From Oscillospiraceae bacterium (GTDB taxonomy: Bacteria > Bacillota_A > Clostridia > Oscillospirales > CAG-272), in NCBI GenBank assembly GCA_015064665.1, contig SVRU01000037.1:1-26909 (forward strand): a stretch of 26,909 nt of DNA. The letters run 5' to 3'. Shown here piece after piece: positions 1 through 8,445 of this stretch. The position numbers and the translations under genes were made by a program. The notes beneath the pieces were generated by a model. That model was not told the DNA's origin. It ran no database searches and was given only the letters and a program-made list of their open reading frames with translations. Numbering within the stretch: the stretch's first letter is position 1; each line of letters starts with the position of its first letter.

Positions 1-2576
1 CGTATGCTTTCGAAAATCTTAAGTATATCGTCAACGGTTACAGACTTTACGAAAGCATACGCACCGTCAACGTCGGACGTAAGCAACGTAAATACCTTTT
101 GCTTCAAATCGTCGGGAAGCTTATTGCTGTTCGCAACCCTAAGAACAAGATTTGCAAATTTTTCGGGAACCTTGAGGTCAAATACTATTACGCCGTCGCT
201 GTTCATATCAAAGGTGAGATATGTTGCGACAAGAGATGCGTATTTCTTGATAAGCTCAAAATTGCTAACGACCTTAAGTGTTACGTCAAACTCAATAGTA
301 CCAAAGGTGGTAGCGATAGCCGTATCAAAGACAAGCTGCATCTGATCCTTGTTCATCTTTGCGATATCGTCAAAGGTAGGAAGAGAGAAAACGAAACTCT
401 TGATTATTTCAATGTCAAACGATCCATTCGCAAAAAGAACAAACTCGTTAACTGTAATGTTATCAATAAGCGCGATGATATCCTCAAGTCCAAGCTCCTC
501 TTCATCCTCGGTGTCATCTGTTGCGGGAGGATTCTTAAGTGCGTTTACTGTTTCGGTATATTTCTCAAGAAGTGCGGGAACATATGTTTCGTCAAGAAGA
601 TTCTTTATATACGCTTCGCTCTGTCCGAGTACCGTCTGAAATGCTTTTGCTCTGAAATCAGCTTCGTTGCTTTCAATTACGTCATTAGCAACGGACTTGA
701 TTTTTGCATTCAAATCAGCAAGTTCATTCTCTTCAAGCGTCGCAACAACCTCGCGAAGCGTTTTGATGGGATCTGCAAGATATTCCTCTACCTTGTCGGA
801 AATCAATCCGCTGTATTCGGAATTGTGCTCTGCATTGTATATAAGGCTGTTCAAAACGTCGTCGAAGGACTCATGTGTAATAAACTGACTTACAGCACTG
901 CGTCTGTTAGCAGCCGCCGCTGCCTTATCTGAATCACTTGCCTCCTCAGAAGCAAACCAATACGAGATAATAATTCCGGAGACCTTGCTCTTGAAGCTGT
1001 TGTCTTCGTTGATTTTGTCCTTGATCGTTTTAAGAATCTCGGGTTTATCCTCTTCGGGAAGAGTATTCCAAACCGCAACCCAATCAGCCTGCGTATATGC
1101 GGATACCGTTCCGACGATGGATGCAAGCACCGTAGCTTCTATATCCTTTGCGTAAGCTCCGTGTTTACCTTCGTCATTAAGATCTGCCAAATCCGCTTTG
1201 AGCGTTGCTGAAGGCGTGTTATTAAAATAGGTTTCAGCCGCGGTAGCATCGCAAGACTTAAGATACTGAATCGCGGGAATAATTGCAGACTTCATTTCGC
1301 TGTGAATTGAGCCCCAGATTGTACTCGAGTCATCAAGAAGTGCGCTTGATGAGTCTTTGTATGACCAATAGGTTTCGTAAACAATTGACGGAGCATTATC
1401 CTTAAGGTATCCCTCAATTATCTCCTGAATATCGCTGCCTATACTCTTATTTGCAAGATAGGTATCTACGTAAGCATCAATCTCATCATCGAGCACCTCA
1501 GCAATCTTCGCTTTAGCGGTTTCAAATATCGGGCTGGGGTTGGTGGGAGCGATCTTCGTTTCGTAGTATTTCACTACCTCGTCCACCCATTCTCTAAGCT
1601 GACCGTCAATGAGGCTAACTATCTCAGCGGGTGCGCCGCTATTCTCAGCGTAAGCGGAAATCCAAATCTTAACCTGCTTTTTAATTTCCGCATCCATATA
1701 GCTTGCGATAATGTTATCAACAGCATCGGGGTCTGTGCCAACAGCAAATCCGTTATTGATATACGCGTTGACCTTAGTCTGTACAAGCTTCTCAACCTCT
1801 GTATCGATAAGTGACTTAACGTCAGCATCAAAAGAAACCGCTGCACCGCCGAGCCACTTAACGTAATCGTCAATGTATTTTTCAAGTGCTGCAGATATGT
1901 GCTTGTTGATTTCGGTTTCGAATACATCGAGAATTATTCCCTTGAGACTGTCCTCTTCAGGAAGCGAATCAAGCTCGATTACCTCGTATTTAACCGCCGA
2001 TTTGAGCATTTTCAAAACGTATGCGGTAAATTTCTCAAACGGAGAATTCTCACCGTCATCCATCTTATCGGCATCAAGAAGGTCCTTGAGGAAATTGACG
2101 TAATCCTCTGTTTCAGCCGACCCGTATTCCGTAGATACGTAGGTTTTTAATGCTGCTTCCCATATGTTGTCTTTATTCGTTCCCTCCCCTATATCAACGT
2201 CGTCATCGGGATTTTCGGGAGTGGCATTGCCGTTTGAATCGTTATTCATCTGGTCCTTAAGGGACGCAATAACGATTTCCTTAACCGCTCCAATCAGAGT
2301 TTGGAGCACGGCAGATACCTCATCGGTATTAGCCGATAAAAGTGCCTCCGCCGTAGGATTAAGCGCAACAACTATGCCATTTTTATCATAGTCAATTTTG
2401 CACCATTCGGTAGTGAGCTGACCGCCGACGTTTTCGTTTGATGCTCCGCCATCAGCTATTGGGTTTACATTCGAATCGGAGGAATCCGCGATAGCGAACA
2501 CCGTCGTCGATGCAAAGCCGAACAATAACGCAACCGTCAAAAGAAGAGTCACTACTTTTTTAAGTGTCATTTTCAT
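1..2576 (-). CDS. Large secreted helical protein, C-terminus off the window edge
   Basis: An uninterrupted minus-strand frame runs from ATG at 2576 to the left window edge, giving at least 858 codons with no stop, so the C-terminus is missing. The start is supported by AAAGGTG seven bases upstream and a consensus promoter further up. Residues 1 to about 28 form a signal peptide (KK, then a hydrophobic run ending in TTVFA). The mature part is acidic, low in cysteine and predicted largely helical, with many short segments of the type DxVxxYxxxxI. I recognise no enzyme or binding domain in the visible part. It lies downstream of another secreted-protein gene in the same orientation but has its own promoter. 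Role unknown; a cell-surface or extracellular structural protein is the safest reading. Confidence 0.85.
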   Translation of the reverse strand, partial: MKMTLKKVVTLLLTVALLFGFASTTVFAIADSSDSNVNPIADGGASNENVGGQLTTEWCKIDYDKNGIVVALNPTAEALLSANTDEVSAVLQTLIGAVKEIVIASLKDQMNNDSNGNATPENPDDDVDIGEGTNKDNIWEAALKTYVSTEYGSAETEDYVNFLKDLLDADKMDDGENSPFEKFTAYVLKMLKSAVKYEVIELDSLPEEDSLKGIILDVFETEINKHISAALEKYIDDYVKWLGGAAVSFDADVKSLIDTEVEKLVQTKVNAYINNGFAVGTDPDAVDNIIASYMDAEIKKQVKIWISAYAENSGAPAEIVSLIDGQLREWVDEVVKYYETKIAPTNPSPIFETAKAKIAEVLDDEIDAYVDTYLANKSIGSDIQEIIEGYLKDNAPSIVYETYWSYKDSSSALLDDSSTIWGSIHSEMKSAIIPAIQYLKSCDATAAETYFNNTPSATLKADLADLNDEGKHGAYAKDIEATVLASIVGTVSAYTQADWVAVWNTLPEEDKPEILKTIKDKINEDNSFKSKVSGIIISYWFASEEASDSDKAAAAANRRSAVSQFITHESFDDVLNSLIYNAEHNSEYSGLISDKVEEYLADPIKTLREVVATLEENELADLNAKIKSVANDVIESNEADFRAKAFQTVLGQSEAYIKNLLDETYVPALLEKYTETVNALKNPPATDDTEDEEELGLEDIIALIDNITVNEFVLFANGSFDIEIIKSFVFSLPTFDDIAKMNKDQMQLVFDTAIATTFGTIEFDVTLKVVSNFELIKKYASLVATYLTFDMNSDGVIVFDLKVPEKFANLVLRVANSNKLPDDLKQKVFTLLTSDVDGAYAFVKSVTVDDILKIFESI

Positions 2577-2620
2577 GTCCGTACACCTTTCTAAAATCTA
2601 TATATTTATAGTTATAATAA

Positions 2621-2649
2621 ATTATAGCACTCGAGGAGAAAAATGTCAA
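2621..2649 (-). promoter_or_regulatory. Consensus sigma-A promoter for the secreted protein gene at 1-2576
   Basis: Read on the minus strand, TTGACA (2649-2644), a 17-bp spacer and TATAAT (2626-2621) match the housekeeping consensus exactly. It lies about 45 bp upstream of the ATG at 2576. Confidence 0.85.
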
Positions 2650-2735
2650 CAATATTTTTTAAAAAAAGACACACCCGTGCGAAATTTATATTACTTCACA
2701 AAGATGCGCCATTTATTTTGTTTATTTTGTATGCA

Positions 2736-5700
2736 TTATTTTTTCAAAAACTTCTTTTTGCGCTTGCAAACGAGCACGAAAGTCATTATCGACGACGGGA
2801 TAACTATGAACAAAAAGCACCCGAGTCCGACGAACGCAAGCAGGAGAAGTTTTAACACGCCCTCGCTGATTCCCGTATTATTCTGTGCATTTTGCGGCAG
2901 TAAAGTCGAGGAATAAACGGCCGTATAAACAGCGTCACCGGTAACCGATTCAATCTCAGGCGACCAGCCTGAAAAAGCATACGAATATTTACCGTCAGAC
3001 GCCTTCTTTGGATCGGACGGAGCGGATACCGTGTCACCGTATTCGCAAAAAACCGTAATTATAGTTTTGCCGTCGGACACGAAGGTTACCTTATATTTCA
3101 ATACGGTATAATCCACGCCTATAACCACGTCCTCTTCGGGCATAATGAAGCTTCCGTTTTCAACCGTGATTCTTGTGCCGGACGAGGTAATGTAATAAAC
3201 TCTGTCGACCGTAATACCCGGCACAGACGATAGATTAAGCACCACTGTTTCACCGGGTTGAACGTTTGCATCCTGAAAAGAAACTTCAACCTTGTCAAAT
3301 GGTATGGCGTTTAACGAATATTCGACCGTCGCATAATAATCGACAAACGGCACTGCGCTGAAGGAGAATATTCCCTCCTCATAGCCGTATCTTACGTTTT
3401 TTCTTTCTCCGTTATTAATATTATAGAATGAAAAATGGGATACGTCTTTGATAACCGCGGAAATCCTATACCCGATTTTCGCATTAACCGATACGGCTTC
3501 CCCATCCTTTCCGAGAAGTGAAACTCCGTATATGAAGGAGGAGGATTCTCCCGATGCTTTGACGGCAATTGAACAAACGCCTGCTTCTTTAACAAGCAAC
3601 GTGTCTGTATATGACAAGCTCAACTGCAAACCGCAAGGATTCTTTATAACTATTCCGCCGCTCCCTGCTCCGCGTTCAAGCAAATAACCGATATCGAATT
3701 CATACGCGTCGGCCGTTGGCTGAATGATAAAAGAGGAATTTTCATAAATAATTTTACACGGTCCGTGCTCTGTTATAACCAAAGGCCTTTCAAACAAAGC
3801 GGTATGAGTTATTATGAGCGAGTCACAATCCGCCTCCGTCCTCCAGCCCGAGAAATCATAATAAAATTCGCCGCTTTTATTCATAGACGGTGTGCCGGGG
3901 TTTTCAAAATACGTCTGCCCGTCAACTATCCACTTTTCTTCATATATGTTTTTTACAGATTCAAATTTGGGATAAAGGTTTAAATTTTCCGAAACGCTAA
4001 ACAAATTCGGCACATCACCGTTTTCGTCGGTCCAACCGCAATGGCGGTAGCTATATTCATAATCTCTCGCCTTTTCAGGAACGGGACCGCCGTAATCGGC
4101 GTAAGAATTTTTATCTACAACGACGATGTAAAGAGTTTTCTGCGCTTCCTCACTGTCGTATTCTTTATCGTAATAGGTAACGACAACTTGATCGACGCCT
4201 ACGTACAGCTTGGAAACATTTATATCCAAAGCAACGGTTACGTCCTCACCCGTGTAAACGTTTCTCTCCTGTATTTCTCCACGATTAAATGCGTCAACAA
4301 GCGATTGCTCGTAAGAGCCGAGAACGTAGGGTGTCGGCTGCGAGCCGGGGTGAGCAACCGCCGTAGGCTCACTGACGAGCTGCGGTTCGGTCGGTTTTTC
4401 TATTCTGTCGGGTTCGACGGGCTTTGAAACCTGTGTTGGCGGCGTAGGTTCTTTTATCGGTGTAAGAGTCGGAATGATAGGTTCGATGGGATAACCGTCC
4501 GAAAGAGGAGCTGCATTGTTCGTATCAACAATGAAGGATTCATTTTCAAGAGCTTTTGAAACAGACACTCTTTTATCGGACGAATACTTCATACCTATCT
4601 TATAGGAAGAGTCGAAGAAATAGGTTCCGTCATAGCTTGGAATAACCTCATCGCAAAGCGCGTTTGCTACGTGGTAAAGCTGCGCAACCAAAATCAAGTA
4701 CTTTTCGTGTTTTTCCTTTGCAATCATCACGCCTCTGACGCCGTCGTTGCAATAAAGCGAATCAAGCGCCACGAGAAGATTTACAAAATTATCGCGAAAC
4801 GCCTCGTAATTAGTAACGTAATAACGGTATCTTTCCTGCTCGTTATCGGATGGTATATCAAAATAATCCTTCAGAAGCTCGCGCAGATTATCCGTAGACG
4901 CCCCTGCCATATCAACGACTACGGGATCGGCTCCGAGAACCTCAACTATATCGCCCTTCTTTTCGATAACTGCAGTTACCGTGTCACCCATTATAGCCCA
5001 GTAAACCGTTCTTTCGAGCGAAGTGAGCGGAGTTTTTGTGGCATCTACAATGCCAAGCTGATTCCGAACGAGAGCAATATCATTTTCATACTGCTTATGC
5101 GCCTGTACCTTTTCGTTATATTGCTTGAGGTCGTTCAAATAGTTTACGTAAGCTGAAAAGTCCTCGTAATACTGTTCCCTTGCAATCAAGTACGCATCGT
5201 ACTTTGCTTTTGCTTCTTCATATTCGGAAAGATCTTCGAGATATTCAAGATATTCTTTGTTTTTGTCCTCGTAGATGCTTTTTTCTACCAAATATAGCTC
5301 GTATGCCTCACGCTCAAGAAGATATTGATCGTAAGCCGATTTGTTTGCCAGATACTCGGAATGCAGGCGTTCGTATTCCTCGGTTTTGTTCCGCAATTCT
5401 TCATCAAGACGTACGGCGTCTTTATACGCCAGATTTACAAGTTCATTAATTTTTTCTTTGCTAATGGAAATTTCAGCAATATATTTCACGCTGACGCTAT
5501 CACCCGCAGATGCATTAAGACCGTCAAACCGCACGGTATACGGAGAATCCGAGAAATTCCGGGTCATTCCTTCAACGGTTGCAGAAGTGGGAATCCAGGT
5601 TACCGCCCCATTTTTTGAATAGGGGTCGACATATTCCTGTGCAATTACGGTAAGAGTGCCGTTATCGTATTCAACGTTTATCTGCGAAGTAGGTATATTA

Positions 5701-5939
5701 GTACTGTAAGTCGCAACTAAACCGTCTTTATAACGAATGTATTCACGTTCGGCATCCGTCAAAGCCATACCGCCAACGTAATTTTCAAAAAAATCATCAA
5801 AAAATAAGCTCTCAGTATAAACACCGTTCCCCTGCAGAGAATCAGAGCCTGACGCCGATGAAAAAATAAAGAGCAATGAAAAAACAACAGAAAAAACAAA
5901 CACAAGACTCACAAAACGCGAAAAAAGGCCGTTTTTCAT
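2736..5939 (-). CDS. Large secreted, membrane-anchored protein with Tyr-rich coiled coil and InlB-type repeats
   Basis: 1067 residues from ATG 5939, chosen because GAGGGGAG sits seven bases upstream; an earlier in-frame ATG at 5960 lies upstream of that site. Residues 1-31 are a signal peptide. About 160-290 is a charged, tyrosine-rich coiled coil with repeats like YExYLxE. About 490-550 is a Pro/Thr/Glu-rich linker typical of wall-spanning regions. Two segments with the FSGW signature (YDFSGW near 710, YAFSGW near 1010) match Listeria-Bacteroides/InlB B-type repeats. A C-terminal hydrophobic segment (about 1035-1058) followed by a KRKKKFLKK tail indicates membrane anchoring; no LPXTG sortase motif is visible. 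Probably a surface adhesin or scaffold of the host. The ligand is unknown. Confidence 0.88.
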   Translation of the reverse strand: MKNGLFSRFVSLVFVFSVVFSLLFIFSSASGSDSLQGNGVYTESLFFDDFFENYVGGMALTDAEREYIRYKDGLVATYSTNIPTSQINVEYDNGTLTVIAQEYVDPYSKNGAVTWIPTSATVEGMTRNFSDSPYTVRFDGLNASAGDSVSVKYIAEISISKEKINELVNLAYKDAVRLDEELRNKTEEYERLHSEYLANKSAYDQYLLEREAYELYLVEKSIYEDKNKEYLEYLEDLSEYEEAKAKYDAYLIAREQYYEDFSAYVNYLNDLKQYNEKVQAHKQYENDIALVRNQLGIVDATKTPLTSLERTVYWAIMGDTVTAVIEKKGDIVEVLGADPVVVDMAGASTDNLRELLKDYFDIPSDNEQERYRYYVTNYEAFRDNFVNLLVALDSLYCNDGVRGVMIAKEKHEKYLILVAQLYHVANALCDEVIPSYDGTYFFDSSYKIGMKYSSDKRVSVSKALENESFIVDTNNAAPLSDGYPIEPIIPTLTPIKEPTPPTQVSKPVEPDRIEKPTEPQLVSEPTAVAHPGSQPTPYVLGSYEQSLVDAFNRGEIQERNVYTGEDVTVALDINVSKLYVGVDQVVVTYYDKEYDSEEAQKTLYIVVVDKNSYADYGGPVPEKARDYEYSYRHCGWTDENGDVPNLFSVSENLNLYPKFESVKNIYEEKWIVDGQTYFENPGTPSMNKSGEFYYDFSGWRTEADCDSLIITHTALFERPLVITEHGPCKIIYENSSFIIQPTADAYEFDIGYLLERGAGSGGIVIKNPCGLQLSLSYTDTLLVKEAGVCSIAVKASGESSSFIYGVSLLGKDGEAVSVNAKIGYRISAVIKDVSHFSFYNINNGERKNVRYGYEEGIFSFSAVPFVDYYATVEYSLNAIPFDKVEVSFQDANVQPGETVVLNLSSVPGITVDRVYYITSSGTRITVENGSFIMPEEDVVIGVDYTVLKYKVTFVSDGKTIITVFCEYGDTVSAPSDPKKASDGKYSYAFSGWSPEIESVTGDAVYTAVYSSTLLPQNAQNNTGISEGVLKLLLLAFVGLGCFLFIVIPSSIMTFVLVCKRKKKFLKK

Positions 5940-5978
5940 TTTCTCACTCCCCTCTATCAAGATAATTTGATATGAAAA

Positions 5979-6008
5979 ATTATATCATATTTTACAAACG
6001 AAAGTCAA
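5979..6008 (-). promoter_or_regulatory. Sigma-A promoter for the 1067-aa surface protein gene
   Basis: On the minus strand TTGACT (6008-6003), an 18-bp spacer and TATAAT (5984-5979) precede the Shine-Dalgarno site and ATG at 5939. It lies just outside the proposed left end of the phage element, so the element does not separate this gene from its promoter. Confidence 0.75.
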
Positions 6009-6032
6009 TAGAAAAAACGCCTGAATCTGTTT

Positions 6033-6046
6033 CTGAATCTATTTTC
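6033..6046 (+). repeat. Candidate left attachment repeat (14 bp)
   Basis: CTGAATCTATTTTC, identical to 24381-24394. It lies nine bases beyond the transposase stop codon and 25 bp from the -35 box of the left host gene. A preceding CTGAATCTGTTT makes this a near-tandem motif. As a site it rests on position rather than length. Confidence 0.4.
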
Positions 6047-6054
6047 CGTTGTTG

Positions 6055-7140
6055 TCAAGATATCTTTTGAATTTTTGGTAAAAAATTTTTAATATTCAGT
6101 TTACAAAGCTCTTTTTGGAAGCGTTTGAGACTATTTTCACCGTTGAAGATGCCTCGAGGGTAAGAATTTATAAAATCTTGTACTTGCTGTATATACGCTT
6201 CCGAATAGTTTGAAATTGCGGTACCCTTCGGGATAAAACGGCGGATAAATCCGTTTTGATTCTCATTGCTGCCACGTTCCGAGGAGCAATAGGGATGACA
6301 ATAAAACACCCTGGTACGACGTTTCTTTGTATAGGGTGAAAATTCTATTCCTTTTGTATCCGAAAACTCGGTTCCGTTATCGAAGGTTATCGTTTTAAAC
6401 ACCTTCCGAAACGTTACCGAGCCGATACATCGTTCAAGACGGTTTAACAGTCGGACGATGCTTCCGGCAGTTTTATCCTTCGATTTCAAAATAAGCTCCA
6501 ATCTGGTGAGACGTTCTGTTAACGTAAAGAGCGTTTCACCTTTTTTATTCGTTCCGATAACCGAATCACCTTCCCAATGACCGAACGTATTACGTTCCGA
6601 AACTTCTTCCGGACGACGTTCTATACAGTGCTCAAGATTAGGCAGCTTCTTCGCTTGCTTCTCTTGAGCACTTTTCTTTTTGCGTTCACCTTTATGCAGA
6701 AGATTTTTATTGCTTATCTTCAAAAAAATCCCCTTATCAATATAACTATACAGAGTTACACGGCACACTTTGGTTTTAAAGTTGAGGCCGTGTTCTTTTA
6801 CATAAAGAAGAATCGCACCGGGAGAATATCCCTTAAGGACCATATCCTCGACGAATTCAGCGAATTCCTTATCCTTATCGAGCTTGAGGGGCGCGCCCTT
6901 TGCGCTCATGCAAAAATCAGCAACGAGCTGAGCTTTATCTGCGCTATACTTTTTCGTTTCGGTCCAATCGTGATTACGGTGCATATAAAATCCGCGATGA
7001 AGCTCTGTGTAAATGGCTTGAAAAGAGTATCCTAATTCTTCTGCTATGGTTTTTACCGGAACTTTTGCATTATAAAGGGCTTCGATTTTATCCCGGGTTC
7101 TCCTGGTCATGTTCTTATAACGTTTATTTGTACGTGGCAT
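6055..7140 (-). CDS. IS30-family DDE transposase
   Basis: 361 residues, full length for the family. AAAGGAG lies eight bases before ATG 7140. The N-terminus carries a helix-turn-helix (about 12-50, with TIAEELGYSFQAIYTEL) as in IS30 transposases. The rve-type catalytic core shows D192 in GHWEGDSVIG, D254 in TFDNGTEF and E293 in SNENQNG, so the DDE triad is complete and the enzyme should be active. Upstream of the start is about 600 bp of structured non-coding DNA rather than a clean inverted repeat, and I could not assign convincing IS30 terminal repeats to this gene alone. Spiroplasma filamentous phages of the SpV1 type carry an IS30-like transposase for integration, so this may be the phage integrase rather than a passenger insertion sequence. 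That role is inference. Confidence 0.93.
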   Translation of the reverse strand: MPRTNKRYKNMTRRTRDKIEALYNAKVPVKTIAEELGYSFQAIYTELHRGFYMHRNHDWTETKKYSADKAQLVADFCMSAKGAPLKLDKDKEFAEFVEDMVLKGYSPGAILLYVKEHGLNFKTKVCRVTLYSYIDKGIFLKISNKNLLHKGERKKKSAQEKQAKKLPNLEHCIERRPEEVSERNTFGHWEGDSVIGTNKKGETLFTLTERLTRLELILKSKDKTAGSIVRLLNRLERCIGSVTFRKVFKTITFDNGTEFSDTKGIEFSPYTKKRRTRVFYCHPYCSSERGSNENQNGFIRRFIPKGTAISNYSEAYIQQVQDFINSYPRGIFNGENSLKRFQKELCKLNIKNFLPKIQKIS

Positions 7141-7189
7141 TCAGACTAACTCCTTTAATGTTATAATAAATAGGCTGTTTTGATGATTA

Positions 7190-7278
7190 TGGATTGAAGC
7201 GGAAGGGCGTCGAGGGGCACAAGCTGCCGCTTTTTGTGTCCCCTTCGACGACGAAAACCTTCTCGCTTCAATAATCCA
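7190..7278. other. Long imperfect hairpin (89 bp) beside the transposase
   Basis: The arms pair as TGGATT/AATCCA, GAAGCG/CGCTTC, GAAGG/CCTTC, CGTCGA/TCGACG and GGGG/CCCC with small bulges, around a loop containing AGC/GCT. No T-tract follows on either strand, so it is not a plain terminator. It could be a transposase end structure, a phage single-strand origin or packaging hairpin, or part of a structured RNA. Confidence 0.6.
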
Positions 7279-7766
7279 GAAATAAGTTGTTTTCGTTTAT
7301 GCTCTGCGGAGCAAGGACATTTTTATGCTTTATAGGCTTTATGGGCACGGCTTCTTTCATTTGGACAAGGGGGAAATCTCCTAGGCGAATTCCCCCCAAC
7401 ACATACTGTTATAGTGTTGGCTCCCCCTTTGCCAAGGGCTGTACCACATTCCCTGCAAAAAATAAAGGGCAGACGGTCGTATTTATATAAAAACTTTTTT
7501 AACACACGGGAAAAACTTTTTATATAAATCTCCACCGCACGTAGTGTCCCTTGATTTTTCTTGGCAACATAACTGTTGTGGGCACAGAGGTGCGCGCGCA
7601 CCTCTCATCAATAAGAGGTTACGTGTATGTTGGTTCGTCGGTGGGGTGCTCCGTATGCCCTCTAGCGTAGTTATAGGCGCGAACAGTTCTACAACAGCGA
7701 CCTCGGACGGCTAAATATCCGAGGGGTTGAAATGCCGAACAGTCAGATAGGCAGAAAGGACAAGGA
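7279..7766. other. Structured non-coding region with multiple inverted repeats
   Basis: No credible gene is seen in this stretch. It holds a 17-18 bp inverted repeat, TTTATATAAAAACTTTTT (7482-7499) against 7511-7528, a perfect 18-bp palindrome GAGGTGCGCGCGCACCTC (7587-7604), a CCTCGGA/TCCGAGG hairpin (7701-7724) and a GGGGGAA/TTCCCCC pair near 7370-7410. With the hairpin at 7190-7278 this makes about 580 bp of dense secondary structure ending at the Shine-Dalgarno of a 35-residue gene. A TATAAT at 7162-7167 on the plus strand could start a long leader RNA, but its -35 is poor. Candidate roles are phage origin/packaging region, a large structured RNA, or a leader. Confidence 0.55.
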
Positions 7767-7874
7767 ATGGAAAGCTTGAATGATAAAGCAATTCTGCGAA
7801 TTATTGAATACCTTCGCAAAGAAGGTTGGACAGAGAAGAAAATAAACGATTTCATTGAGTACATAGTGAAATAA
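7767..7874 (+). CDS. 35-residue helical protein
   Basis: ATG at 7767 is preceded by AAAGGACAAGGA. The product is a short amphipathic, helix-forming peptide (KAILRIIEYLRKEGWTEKKI) ending in a second short helix, FIEYIVK. Such mini-proteins are common on mobile elements of Firmicutes but I cannot name a family. It follows a long structured leader, and its stop codon abuts the terminator of the antisense-oriented small RNA. The small RNA has a 7-nt stretch complementary to its AAAGGAC ribosome site, so translational control by that RNA is conceivable. Confidence 0.6.
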   Translation: MESLNDKAILRIIEYLRKEGWTEKKINDFIEYIVK

Positions 7875-7918
7875 AAAAAAGCACTCACGGCAAAACCTTA
7901 CAAGAACACCGTGAGCGC
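7873..7918 (-). terminator. Intrinsic terminator of the small RNA
   Basis: On the minus strand GCGCTCACGG (7918-7909) pairs with CCGTGAGTGC (7890-7881, one G-U pair), followed by eight T residues (7880-7873). The stem could also act weakly on the plus strand after the 35-residue gene. Confidence 0.8.
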
Positions 7919-7971
7919 TTAAAGGACGATACAATAAGGCGAGCCTATCCGCCTTGTATCTGTCTGAATGC
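7873..7971 (-). ncRNA. Candidate ~100-nt regulatory RNA with own promoter and terminator
   Basis: A perfect sigma-A promoter (7978-8006) on the minus strand should start transcription near 7971. The transcript forms a stem-loop with outer GATAC/GTATC and inner AAGGCG/CGCCTT pairing (about 7926-7958), then an unpaired GUCCUUU linker, then a terminator hairpin of ten base pairs (one G-U) and eight U residues. No open frame of use lies inside. It points back toward the 3' end of the 35-residue gene and is antisense to the spacer upstream of the plus-strand operon at 8046, an arrangement like plasmid counter-transcribed RNAs. The promoter, hairpins and U-tract are seen; the regulatory role is inference. 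Confidence 0.7.
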
Positions 7972-7977
7972 TATTAC

Positions 7978-8006
7978 ATTATAGCATAGATTTTTTCACT
8001 TGTCAA
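7978..8006 (-). promoter_or_regulatory. Consensus promoter of the small RNA
   Basis: TTGACA (8006-8001), 17-bp spacer, TATAAT (7983-7978) on the minus strand; a perfect match with ideal spacing and no minus-strand gene downstream except the short RNA. Confidence 0.85.
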
Positions 8007-8045
8007 TACCCCTAAATTTGAACACAGAAAGGAAAACTTTGCTTT

Positions 8046-8270
8046 ATGAATACTTACAAAATAGAATATACATTTAAAAACTACGTAGGCAAACTAACAA
8101 GAGCAACAGAAATAATAAACGCACGAAACGCAAATACCGCTGTAAAGATTTTCAAAACAAATTACAGTTTTTGCAATACCATTCATATTGAAAAAGTATA
8201 CAAAGATGAAATTAAAGAATGGAAAGATATCACTGCAGAAATAAGGAGCAAGGACAATGTGCAGAGATGA
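8046..8270 (+). CDS. 74-residue hypothetical protein, first of plus-strand cassette
   Basis: ATG 8046 follows AGAAAGGA at a somewhat long spacing of about 12 bases. The sequence starts with a beta-strand-like segment (YKIEYTFKNYVGKLTRATEI), then a helix with INARNANTAVKIF, a layout common in small phage and plasmid proteins that handle conjugative or replicative functions, but no family is recognised. Its end overlaps the next start by 14 bp, indicating translational coupling in a five- or six-gene operon running to 9736. AT-rich like the rest of the cassette. Confidence 0.6.
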   Translation: MNTYKIEYTFKNYVGKLTRATEIINARNANTAVKIFKTNYSFCNTIHIEKVYKDEIKEWKDITAEIRSKDNVQR

Positions 8271-8445
8271 AGAATTACGTAACGATTTGGAAAATTTGCA
8301 TTTTACTTGCCGTTATTATATCGGAATACTTGCCGAGCTTGAACAGCTCGGCAGAACCCACACGGCACAGTATAAGCAAACCGAAAAGAACGTTAACGTT
8401 CTAAAACACAATATCAGAAGAATTGAAAAGGAGCTTGCAATATGA
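8257..8445 (+). CDS. 62-residue charged helical protein
   Basis: ATG 8257 has AAGGAG nine bases upstream. The product is almost wholly helical, with two charged heptad-like helices separated near GRTHTAQ (LRNDLENLHFTCRYY and TEKNVNVLKHNIRRIEKEL), so a small coiled-coil protein is likely. It overlaps the previous gene and overlaps the next by ATGA, so it is translated as part of the operon. No family recognised. Confidence 0.6.
   Translation: MCRDEELRNDLENLHFTCRYYIGILAELEQLGRTHTAQYKQTEKNVNVLKHNIRRIEKELAI

Noticed and set aside
4..2391. Plus-strand frames (up to 277 codons) in the first 2.4 kb
   Set aside because: Shadows of the continuous minus-strand secreted-protein frame, which has signal peptide, ribosome site and promoter.
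7323..7934. Several open frames of 60-92 codons in the structured region
   Set aside because: No ribosome sites, odd composition, and they overlap strong inverted repeats; non-coding is more likely.
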